A stretch of 64,000 nucleotides of DNA from contig OZ022499.1 of the NCBI GenBank assembly GCA_963989385.1, positions 102,780,786 through 102,844,785 of the forward strand, given 5' to 3'. How positions within the stretch are numbered: position 1 is the stretch's first letter; the number at the start of each line of letters is the position of its first letter. The DNA is from Ctena decussata. Lineage: Eukaryota; Mollusca; Bivalvia; Lucinida; Lucinidae. Below, piece by piece: positions 34,200 through 45,800 of this stretch. The notes beneath the pieces were generated by a model, which was not told the origin of the DNA, did not search any database, and saw only the letters and a program-made list of their open reading frames with translations. The translations under genes and the position numbers were made by a program.

Positions 34200-35154
34200 T
34201 ACCAGTTCCGATTCGCTTCACTCTAACGTCATGAAACGCAAGCTGTTAAAAACTTGCAATTCTTCAATTACCCAACGCCAAGTTAGACAACCAGACTCAA
34301 GGAGTCAAAGTGACCGGGTCAGTCCCTATCTATCAGTGACCCTCTTAAACTAGCTGTTCCACCAGGCTGAGCAGGGCTCGCTTGGGTCTAGCCGCTAACT
34401 TTTGATTTAGATTTGAGTTCCACTCTGACCGTTGACTTCTTCTAGGAATACTTCTACCCAGTGGTGCTGTGTTTACAGGTTTTGTTCATAGGTTTTGTTT
34501 AGAGACCTAGCAATGAACTCCTAGGTGGACTGCCTGCCAAGGCTTAGAGCTCCACCTACCCCTTCTAGTTTGAGTCGGTAACTCTGAGACAGGACATCTT
34601 CCTAGGTTGATGAGCCCCATCTGCCCACATGCATCAGGTAGTACTGGTTTACATGGTACCAGTAGCAGGTTTTGCCTGACCTGACCTGAAGTTGCCTTGG
34701 TCATGAACATTTGGCCGTTGACTCAAAGAGTTCTTCGATCCTGTTTCGATACACATTTGCAAATTTTTTTAGAAATTAAAGCAAGTTATCAGGGAGGTCT
34801 GTTCTGTTGGCTCAGCCCTATAGTACTTGTATATACATATACTCTGATACTTAGAATTTTATGGAATGCCCAGGCAGCTCATAATTCATGTGCTCTCTTT
34901 GCAGACCAATATGTCCGAATACAAAGAATTTTTACTGTATGTTTGAATACTGCAGGCAGCACATAATTCATGTACTGTGCCTCACTCTGGGACAACATGC
35001 AGTAAAGAGAGAAGCAATCTTTATTTATAGATTTAGAGAGTAAGTCAAAGCTGTGCATTGCAGGATCAGTCAATGCAAACTAATGCATTATGTCCCAAGC
35101 ACAAGGGGGTGGTTATGGTTTGGCAATGGTGCTGGGTAACTTTCAGTGCCGGGG
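34200..35154. other. Non-coding stretch
   Basis: 'ctcataattcatgtgct' (34877) and 'gcacataattcatgtactg' (34960) form a short direct repeat. No gene or transposon end is recognised. Confidence 0.4.
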
Positions 35155-35157
35155 CAT

Positions 35158-35334
35158 CCTATTTATTGGATAATAGTAGGACAAGGGCCTACTGTGCTTG
35201 CAGTAGGTGCAGGTGTAGGGTTGTTTGGATATTTTTTCTCTTGCGGGGCGTCCTACTTATTTGGATAATAGTAGGGCAAGGGCCTACTGTGCTTGCAGTA
35301 GGTGCAGGTGTAGGATTGTTTGGATATTTTTCTC
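35158..35334 (+). repeat. ~90-bp tandem duplication
   Basis: Two copies of a unit containing 'ggataatagta' and 'gcttgcagtaggtgcaggtg', ending 'gttgtttggatattttt', with few differences. Open frames crossing it are composition-driven and show no known domain. Confidence 0.85.
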
Positions 35335-35600
35335 CTTCTTATCATCTTTTTTCTTTCTCCCTCAGGGAGATGGCTCGATACAGACTGAAATACTGTCTCA
35401 AAGAGCTGTTAAACCCAAAATATGTACTAGTGGTTGGTTGAAAACAGCAATAGACCTTGGCACCTCAGAGGAAATCTCCTTCTATAAGGACCTTTTAAGG
35501 TGTACAGGTACACCATCTTGGTTTCCCACCATGTTTTCAAAAAGAGACAACTAGTGTGCCTCCATGTTTGCTTCTGCGGATCACAAAATTTTGATAAAAT

Positions 35601-35750
35601 GGAGTCCTCTCGTACAGAAAAAAATCTCCTGAAGGAGCAAATTCTTTCCTATAAATTTTCATTCTCATTGAGAAGAGAGGAAAAAATAAGAGAAAGTTTT
35701 GCTTTGCATGAAAGTGTACCAATTCACCTTTTAAGAGCCACAAGTCCATG
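35601..35750 (+). repeat. Hairpin repeat (GGAGCAAATTCTTTCC family), copy 1
   Basis: 'gagcaaattctttcct' with an opposing 'cgtacagaaaaaaatctcct', followed by 'aagtgtaccaattcacctt'. Related copies lie at 38598-38852, 57984-58115 and 63189-63345. Confidence 0.6.
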
Positions 35751-35981
35751 GTGTTGGCACATCTATTGTTGCTTAGAGGACAATTTCTATATCTGCTCCA
35801 TAAAATTGTATTTGGTGAAAGCTCATAGGGGCTTGAATCATTTGATTGGGGCACACAAATACAGATTCTGATTGTGTATGCTTATGTGCTATCATCTTCA
35901 TTTGCTAGCCATACCCAGATAATATGATTTAAGCCCCTGTGGACTGCTCATTAAAACTGCCTAGTGAGGTTTCTCTATTAA

Positions 35982-36077
35982 AGTAGGTGGTTCTAATGTA
36001 GGTCACAACATAATTTTTTGGGTGAGCTATATCTCACCCAAAACATTATGTCGTGACCTACATTAGAACCACCTACT
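35982..36077. repeat. Near-perfect palindrome
   Basis: 'agtaggtggttctaatgtag' pairs with 'ctacattagaaccacctact'; arms about 45 bases with a ~6-base loop around 'tat'. A MITE or a strong cruciform/hairpin. Confidence 0.85.
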
Positions 36078-36184
36078 AATGTGCTTAAATATTGGGACAC
36101 CTAGAAACCATTAATTTTCCATTTGGGACAATTGAAAAAATAATGGGTTTTACCGTTTAGGTGTCCCAATACTTAAGCACATTA
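36077..36184. repeat. Palindromic MITE (AATGTGCTTAAATATTGGGACACC family)
   Basis: 'gcttaaatattgggacacct' pairs with 'aggtgtcccaatacttaagc'. It directly adjoins the preceding palindrome. A related palindrome lies at 52414-52513. Confidence 0.8.
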
Positions 36185-36416
36185 GGGTATATAAGAAAAT
36201 TTATCATATGACGTCACATCTGAGAGTGTAATAAAGCCATGCATTAAAAACTATAATCCACTAGTGGATTAAATATGCAAATTACGTCGTAACGTTATAT
36301 GTTGACGTCCATAAAAACGTTGCATTTTCTAATGTCGAAATCGTGAGGTTTTAGTGCAAATTTTGCTAATAAAATGCGATTTTAGTGTCATATGATAAAT
36401 AGAATCTTGTATTCGT

Positions 36417-36533
36417 GCTCCTGTATTATTGAATTTATTAAACTCGTTGGGAAAAACCGATAAGATGCTCGGCAAAGCCTCGCATCTTATCTTTTTCTCC
36501 AACTGGTTTAATAAATTCAATAATACATGAGCA
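36417..36533. repeat. Palindromic MITE
   Basis: The arms 'tgtattattgaatttattaa' and 'ttaataaattcaataataca' pair; an inner hairpin 'taagatgc' / 'gcatctta' is present. Confidence 0.8.
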
Positions 36534-36669
36534 GTCATGTAAGATCCTCTATATCCCAGAAGTATCCAGAAAACTCTGGAGATTGAAGCTGTGGGAAATA
36601 AAAAAAAAATCTATTTGAACTGATTCATTTGCATGAATATTTCATGTATTTTAATTATTTACTTTTCAG

Positions 36670-36849
36670 GTATGGAGGCTACCAAATTTGTTCCAGGATT
36701 GTTAAGAGGAGAAACATGATGAAGAATTGAGAGGAGAACAGAATTACTTTGCTGCTCTAGACTGTTAGAATTTTGCAAGTGAAATGTGTTCAAAAGTAGA
36801 GGGTGGCACAGCAGGCTGTGTTGTGGTGTTTGCTGCATTTTTCATCCAG
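36670..36849 (+). CDS. MCT exon with start codon (coding part 36784-36849)
   Basis: An acceptor 'cttttcag' ends at 36669, so an untranslated exon must lie further upstream. The ATG at 36784 gives MCSKVEGGTAGC, then helix 1. An upstream ATG at 36672 opens a 15-codon uORF (MEATKFVPGLLRGET) that stops before the main start and may damp translation. The donor is 'cag|gtacaa' at 36850. Confidence 0.7.
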
Positions 36850-39800
36850 GTACAAATACATAGATCAGAGCTCTAGATAAGAGGGGTATTTGGTGATAAT
36901 TGAGGGATATTTTTTTTATTTGTCATCAAAACCATATGTTGTGACCCCTCATCTGAACCGTCTCAATGAGATGGTTCAGATGAGGGGTCACAACATATGT
37001 TTTAATACAGAATAATAAAAAATCATCCCTAATTATCACAAAATACTCCCTCTTATCTAGAGCTCTGATAGATATAAGAGTAGTATTTCAACTGTATTTG
37101 ACAAAAATTCTGTGATAATTTTTCATATTCATAGTGTGCATCTCATTAGAACTGCCTGTTTGAGATATTCTTATGAGGGACAACATTATTATATTTTTGT
37201 GGAGAAGAAAACGCTATTCTTGAATTATCTTCAAAAACACCTATATCGGTGCTCCATACAAGACAGGGTATATTCAGGGAAATTTTTTCTTATTTCTCAA
37301 TGAAAACATATGTTGTGACTCCTCATTAGAACATCTCTGCGAGATACTTCTAATGAATATTCACAATCTATGCTTTTGTTAGCCCTTCATATCTGGAGCA
37401 CTGCTGTATTTGTCCAAATACTAGCTGCATTAATACTATGTAGCTTCAAACAGTTCAGCATTGCAGTGTCATGCCTAATTTGAAAGTGAAGCAAAAAAAA
37501 AAAAAACATTATAAAAAATATCTGTAGATTGAACTAGACCCAAACCTGTGATAAAAACCAATAGATTGCAAAGCCTACTGCATCAGTGCTTTTGGAGCAA
37601 TGGGTTGCTTAAAGTTTCTAGCTTACAAAAATCATGTTTTCATGTACAAGGAAAGGAAATGATCCTGAAGTTATGAGTGAATGCTTCCCATACCCAGATT
37701 TGTGAATGATCATATAACCAGAGCAACATTGTGTGTAATTTCAGGTATTGGCCTTTGGTACATCTCAGTCAGTCGGTGTTTATAATATAGAGTTCTTGAG
37801 GGCATTTGATGTTGGAGCAGCAGCAGTCTCTTTGGTAGGGTCCATCAACTTAGGGGTTTTCCTTGGGGCAGGTAATGGATTCTATTTGCAATTAAATAAG
37901 TTTGTTCACATATGTATGTTATGCTTCATATTCATTTATGCAAAGGAGCAGTATGGCATGCAGGAACAACAAAGCTTCAGATCAGCCTGTGCATCTGCAG
38001 AGTCTGACCAGACATCAGATTCCCAGATAAGGCGAGTACTGTATTCGATGATAAGATCAGGATGCATTCTTCTTATTTCTCCATAAATACATACCTTTTG
38101 ACCACATGGTAGAACTCTCACAGTGAGAGGATTCTAATGAGGGGTCACAAGATAGGCAGAAATGATCTTAAAATTATGTTTAAATACTCACCCTTATCAT
38201 GACCTCAGTTTCATTTTTGGATCAGTAATCTGTGAATCTTCCAGACTCTGAGTCTGATCTGATATAACAGATTTGCAGGTAAATCAGTGTCTGCACTGTT
38301 CATTTACAGTCAACTCTGGATATCTCGAAGTCGAAGTGTATCTAAAACCACTGATATCTCTAAGTAAATTTTCTGGTCCCAGAAAATTTACTTCGAGATA
38401 TCAGTAGTTTGAGTTGATAGGAATTTATATGAGAAAAATAGCCAATGAGTCTAGACTATACTCTTTGATATAAGGGGGGTAATCAGTGATATCAGGGTTT
38501 GAGATAATCAGAGTCAACTGTATAAAGGTAAAGTGTTTTCCCACACTTTTGATAAATAAAATAACCTTTTTGACTTCCTGTTCTTCCATCGACAAAAGGA
38601 CTCTATTCTTAAAGGAAAGAATTTGCTCTTAGGGGAGCAAATTCTTTCCTTTATAAGTTGACCCTGCATTGAGAAAGGTTTGTTGGTTGTTTTGGGTTAA
38701 ACGGCCCTATGAGTCAGTATTTCAGTTTATATCAAGCCGTCTCCAAGAGAGAGGGAAAAAGAACAGAGGTATGATGGGTGAGAGAAAAAATACATGGAGA
38801 AAGGAGACAAAAGAAGTTGCTTCCCCTGAAAGTGTGCCACTACACCATAAAGGAAATGCCAGTATTTACAGTGCTTCAGATAAGAAGGGGTAACAGGGAT
38901 AATTTAGAGACAATTTTCCACATTTCTCAACAAAAACAAATATTGTGACGAGCTGAGACGGTTCTAATGAGGGGTACAACATAATTTTTTTCATTGAGAA
39001 ATAAGATAAATTATCTTCGAATTATCCTCAGTAACCCCTCTTATCTGCAGCTCTGAAATTTCACAATCATTTTAAACACTCAGGAAGTTCAGTGTGATAA
39101 TAATCACTATGCTTTGATTTCTAAATTGTTAGATGAACCTCCAGGGCATTTTCTGTAAAACTGGAGCAGTAGTATAGAAAAGGGCTCTTCCCATTTCCAT
39201 GTAAAATGCAAGAAGAAAACAACTGGGATTCATATATTTTCAGGTCCTCTGGCTAGTGTTTTGATGTCAAGATGGAGTCACAGACAAGTAGCCCTGGTTG
39301 GTGCTGCTCTCAGCTCTATAGGTCTAATCTGCATGCCTTTTGCACCTAATATACCCTACATGTACTTCTTTTATGGTGTCATAACAGGTTTGGGATTTTG
39401 CTATCTTCATTTTTGATACATTATTTATATAATCACAGCATAAAAAGTTCATGTATATATGTATCAAGGGATATATTGATTTATCTTCCTGTCCTTTTGG
39501 TCAGCTTCTGCTTATAGGGTTTCTGCTTAAAGGGTTTATATTAAGTTTTTACTCTGGTGACACTGTTCAGGGTTATATATGAATCCCTTCTCACTCTCTT
39601 TCGTATAGTGTATGAGTAAAATGAAAGGGTGGAATTTGATGATACATTGGCATAATATTTCTTCTTCAGGAAAATATGATACGACTCCTCAGTAGAACTG
39701 CCATAATGAGGAGAGCAACATATTTTGTTTTATTGAGTAATCATCAAAACTGTCCTTATGTGGTGCTGCAAATAAATGATTCATCAATTTGGTGTAGTCA

Positions 39801-42800
39801 GTATGCTTCTTGCTTTTGTGGGGCAGGTTATTAATATTTTATTGTTTCATGATACAGAACTGTAGATTTGCAATATGAAATGTTTTGTAATTTGAATCAT
39901 ACTGTTTTTTCAATGGTTGCCACAGTAGGTATTTATATCAAAGCAGATGTCTGCAGAAAACTGTGACATTTATCTGCGCATTGTCTCAAACACAGAGATA
40001 AACTAGAAAACTTCACAAAAGTTTATGCCACCGCTGATAGCAGGAATGTAATACTTCCTGCTAATTGTAGTGATGAAAAGTAATTTTTGTCGCACATAGA
40101 TATAGGCATCCGTTTTTCTGTCTTTCATTCCGTCCGTCCTTCAGTCCGTTCACATTTATGTCAACCCTGGCGTTAAGATTTGTACAGTTAATTTCTCCAA
40201 AACCACTGCACCCATGTTTCTCAAATTTCATATGGAGTATAATCAGACTAAAGGGCTTCAGATTACAGAAATTCTGCCTGGTTGAAAATTCAAGATGGCC
40301 ACTGTTACTAAATATAGCAAAACAACATAATTAACATTTTCTCTGAAGCCAATAGGTATATTTGGCTGAAAGTTTGTATTGAATATCAATAGGATTTTCT
40401 TTTTGAAAATTATGAAAATGAAAAAAATCTGTAGCAGAATTAGGTCACAGTGACATACTCTTGATTTACCAGTCTGAATTTTGCTTGACTGCTGATAAAT
40501 TGAAAAAACACTGAAAGGATTTTGCTCAAATTTAATCAGAATGATTAGTGAAAGGATTTTTTTGTCACCCGACGTAGGCGGAGGGGGACTATAGAAATGA
40601 CCCTCGTCCGTCCGTGTGTCAGTCCGTCCGTCAGTCCGTCCGTCCATCTGTCCGTCCGTCCGTCCGAAATCTTGTCCCCGCAACTCCTCCTACGTCTTTC
40701 ATCGGATTGATTTGAAATTTTACAGATTGTATTCTTATGATATGAAGATGTGCATGTGATGTTTGATTTTTGTTTCGGCCATTTTTGATGGAGTTACGGC
40801 CCTTGCTGACTCAGACCTTGTCCCCGCAACTTCTGCCACATCTTTTATCAGATTGACTTGAAATTTTGCAGAATGTTTCATCATGATCTGAAGATGTGCA
40901 TGTGATTTTGGAATTTCAATTGCCCTATATATTACAAAGTTATGGCCCTTTGTCATGTTTGGCATTTTCTGCCATCCGAAATCTTGTCCCCGCAACTCCT
41001 CCTACATCTTTCATCGGATTGATTTGAAATTTTACAGATTGTATTCTTATGATATGAAGATGTGCATGTGATTTTTTATTTTTGTTTTGGCCATTTTTGA
41101 TGGAGTTACGGCCCTTGCTGACTCAGACCTTGTCCCCGCAACTCCTGCCACATCTTTTATCAGATCAACTTGAAATTGTGCAGAATGTTTCATCATGATC
41201 TGAAGATGTGCATGTGATTTTGGAATTTCAATTGCCCAATATTTTACAAAGTTATGCCCCTTTGTTGTTTTTGGCAATTTTCCAACTTTTGAACCGTTTG
41301 ACCGAGAGAGCTGAATTTTAGTATGCTATTAGCATTTGGTAAATTGAGTATTCTGATTATTGTTAGGATATGCTAAATTTATTAGTGACAGAGTTATTCC
41401 CCTTTCATAGATAATAGACATTCACTTAAAGGTAAAAGGATACCTCAAGAACTATTCATATTAATGGGCTGAATCTTCATAAATGCAATGTTCATTTTTC
41501 ATCAGATTCATATTAGGAGGATTATGGCCCTTGTTATTTTGTTATTGGGTATATGGTCTTGATGTTTAGGCATTCTGTAAGGGCCTAAAATTTCAGTAAC
41601 CTGATTTTTTTTCAAATATATGGGAATGTACCATCAAAGATGGCTGCCACTGTCATTACTAGAAATAGCAAAAACTTGAAAATGGCTATATTTCAGGAAC
41701 CCCTGAACGGATTTGGGCCAGTGTTGTGTCAGAATGATCTTTGCACATAGCTATTTGGCAGATTGGCATTATGGCTGCCATCCACCATTACTGAAAATAC
41801 ATGTAGCACAAACATGCAAATGGCAGTACCATAAGAACCACTGGGCAGATTTTTACAAAATTTGTGTCAGAATAACATCTGAAACTATTTTTTTTTTAAT
41901 TTTCAATTTTTGCTTTCACTTTCTTCTTAGCATGACCTCTGCTGCTATGGAAACGCAGTACAGATGCAACATAGCATTCCGTGGAATACTAGTGCATTTT
42001 TACTTTCAAATTGTGAGTGACTGATCCCACAAGCTTTTTGGCTCCCAAAACTGCCTATCTCTATACTGTAATAATTCAGCTGTGAGGCAGATTTTCTCTC
42101 CTGGAATGACCTCAGATATCTATATCAGTCTTCTATAATTTTGCTACCAGAAGAATTCTTTCCTTCCAAAATTATCCCCAAATCTAGATGTTCTTAAAAG
42201 ACATATGAGCCGAGACACGAGAAAACCAACAAAGTGGTTGTGTGCCCACCACAGACTCAGATCAGCCTGGGCATCCGCCCAGTCTGATCAGAGTCTTCGC
42301 TGTCCGCATGGAGGTAGCTTAGATCCTTAGCTACCCTTTCAGTACTAAGCGAAGAGTTTGATCAAACTGGGCGGATGCCCAGGCTGACCTGAGTCTGCGC
42401 TGGGTGCACAACCACTTTGTTGGTATTCTCGTGTCGTGGCTCATATCTAGATTTTTGAGTATTATTTTGGGAGGAAATCCCTTAATTGTTACCAAATAAG
42501 TATTATGTCTGAAATTTATTTATATCATCTTAGTATTTGGACATTTCCATTATTAGAAAGAGGTGCTGACTGGAAAATCAATTTAACAATGGCAGTGGAC
42601 AGATGACTAGCATCACATGAAAAGGGACTGTATTACTTGTGCAGAAAGGAAAGACTGCACATCTGTACAATCTCATAGGAGCTTCCTTTTTGCACATATC
42701 ATCTACGAATTCTAGGGAATCTAGTAGCAGAAACTGAAGACCTTGCTGCTCAGTTTGCACATAAGTACAAGCAGATTTGAGTATCCATAGTACACTCATG

Positions 42801-45800
42801 GCTTATGGTTGCTTTTCAAGTAATGGCAGTCAGATAAAGATAAAGTGGCTAGCCATATGTTCTGGGGTCGATGAACACATATTTTAAGGCCTTTTTTTAT
42901 GACACCATTTTTGTCGCACCTGCTTTAGCAAGGTGCGATATAGGAGTCCGGTTTTCTTTCCATCAGACCGTCCGCCTGTCCATCCGTACGTTCACAATTT
43001 ACGTCGACCCTAGCGTTTAAGTCCATTAAAAATACTTATTGTCTGAATCCACTGCATCCATGGTTCTCAAATTTCACATGCAGCATGATCAGACTGCAGG
43101 GTTTCAGAATTATAAAATTCAGATGGGTCGAGAATCCAATAAGGCCGCCATTACTAAAAATAGCAAAACCAACAAAATCCACTCTTTCTCCAGAACCGCT
43201 TGGTATATTTGGCTGAAATTTTGTATGAAGCATAAGTGGAACCTTGGTATTCAGAATTATCAAAATGAAAAAAATCTGTAGCGGAATTAGGCCACAGTGA
43301 CCGTACGTCGACCCTAGCATAATTTACGTCAACCCTAGCATTTAAGTCCATTCAAATTACTTATTTTCTGAAACCACTGCATCCATGGTTCTCAAACTTC
43401 ACATGCAGCATGATCAGACTGCTGGGCTTCAGAATGGTAAAATTCAGCGAGGTCAAGAATCCAAGATGGTCGCCGTTACTAAAAATAGCAAAACGAATAA
43501 AATCATGTTTTTCTTCAGAACCACTCTGTATATTTGGCTGAAATTTTGCATGAAGCATTTGTGGGACTTTGGTTTTCAAAATTTTCAACATGAACTAGAT
43601 CTGTAGCAGAGGTAGGTCTCAGTGACCTACTTTCTATTTATGAGCCCACTTTTGCTAAAATGCCAATATCTCAAGAAATGCTGAACAGATGTCAGTCAAA
43701 TTGAATCAGAATGATCCACAAATGGAGTTCTTTCAAATTTATATGACTGGGCAGTCTAAGAATGCCATCAACTGCTGATATTATAAACAGCAAAAAACAT
43801 GAAAATGACAGTTCTCAAGAACTTCTGAATGAATTTGGACCAATTGTGTGTCAGAATGATCCTTGAATGAAGCTATTTCAGTTTATCCAAAACAGCTGCC
43901 ATTGGCCATTACTAAAAACAGGAAAAGTATCTCATGAACTACTTAATGGATTTTGACCAAATATGTATCAAACTGATGCTTTCATTGAGTTCTTCATGTG
44001 GAGGCACATAGCAGGTGCGACATAGCATTCCGTGGAATTCTTGTTTCATTCTTTTGTAAATATTGTGGCTCCTTATTAGAACTGCATACATGTTTTCAAT
44101 ACAAAAATGAGAGAAAATTATTAAAAAGAAAATGAGACACAGTTTTGCATTAAACAAGGAAATTTTCAAATTTCTAGGATGAGTTTTTCTTGGAGCCAAC
44201 AATGAATGAGTTTCATTCAGAAACAGAGAGATGTAACTGCTTCACAGCAGCAGTTCTAATAATAAGTCACAACAGGTTCGAAATGGGACATTAGCTAAAT
44301 TATGCTGGAATGATCATCAGATACACCTCTATTCTGGAGCACTGGGTTTTATTACACAGTTCCGAGCCACACCCAGAATGTCACTCAAAATCACATGATA
44401 GCCCATACCTGGCCAATGCAACGACAACTTAGCATGTGACATACCGGTAGTCTCACAAACAAATCACATGTGGTCAATATCCAACATAAGTCTGTGGTTT
44501 TACTTTAATACAGTTAATGGAAGGATTTATACCTGTTTAAAGAAAACAAACTAACACCACTTTTAATAAACTTACCCTGCTCTGCAAGAACAGAACACAT
44601 CGGAAATGCATGGTGCGCCAACTGCCATGTGTAGGTCATGAGGAGGCTTATTCTTCGCCATAGATCGCCAACATTTAGCAGGCACTTGCATTAATTTTGT
44701 CATTTGTTTTTCCGCCATCTTTGTGTAAGCTTGTGAGATGTAGTAACAGTAACTAAGCAGGCGTGGCATTTCTCGAAACTGTGTATTATATCAACATTTG
44801 GCTAAAAATCAGCACCAAAGGTATTTTAAGGTAAATGGGTGCAGGAGAACAACTCTTGTTTTGATTTTTGCATTCCTCTTCAGGGAGTCAGCTCAAAAGA
44901 ATTTTTACCTCTGAGAACAGATACCATTTTGAAGTAAACATGAAGTCATAAAATTGTCTCCCTTTGATAAATTTGCAGAAAAACAGAGCGCTACCATTCA
45001 CCTTGATTCTTACACTTTAAATTTCAGGATTAGGAAGCTGTCTGGTGTATGTACCTTCCCATGTACTGTCTGGTCTATACTTCAACAAACATCGCAGCTT
45101 AGCAACCGGCATAGCTACAGCAGGATCAGGAATGGGAGCAACTATATTTCCTGTCATTATCTACAATCTCAATGAGTATTATGGATGGCGTGGATCTCTG
45201 TTCATCATGGCTGGTCTAAACCTTCATCTTTTGATTTTTAGTGCCCTTTTGTTTCCTGTGCCAAAAGCTTTGCTGAAGTCTTTTGAAGAGGAAGCCAAAG
45301 CTGAAAATGTGACTGCTAATGCGAAGGAAGATGCCATTGATGCTGTTGCAGACATTCAGCGTGAAGAGCTTGAATCTGAATGTTTATATGAAGTGAAACA
45401 AGAGGATAAAATATATCGCCCTGAAGTTACTTTTAGCAAAGATACATATGGCAGTAAAACATCTGAGGAAGAAGCAGAGTCAGTTATGTTAAATGGGCCA
45501 GTTTTAAATACTGAATCTCGGCGAAGGCCAAGTATATCTCAGAGACTTGAAAAACATTTTTGCACTATTTTTAATTTTAGTTTTATCATATATTTCATTA
45601 GTAATATATGTTGGAATGCTGGAGGAGCAGTTGTTTTAATATTTTTACCAGAATACATGACATCAGTTGGTTTAAGTAAAGAAGAAGCATCTTCAGTGTT
45701 TACTCTAGTCGGAGCAGGCTCCTGTATTGGTTGTGTTCTAGGAGGGTTGCTGGGCAACATCAAATATATCAACAGGGTGTTTCTATATATTCTTGGTAAT

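Larger units (their letters stand above)
26525..34200 (+). mobile_element. I-like RNase H LINE fragment, split by nested insertions
   Basis: The left piece 26525-26599 encodes HLDESLSFQTHIMKTEQK. The right piece resumes at 32378 with KANKVIGVLRQIKHVE, so the two halves join across the Merlin element and its duplication. It continues through RT thumb, linker and RNase H to about 34060, then a 3' UTR to about 34200. It is the same family as 14290-17517 but more degraded, with several stops. Confidence 0.8.

Noticed and set aside
35058..35554. Overlapping open frames with a hydrophobic glycine-rich peptide (GQGPTVLAVGAGVGLFGYF)
   Set aside because: The peptide arises from a ~90-bp tandem duplication read in different frames; no homologous family is recognised and no start/splice context supports a gene.
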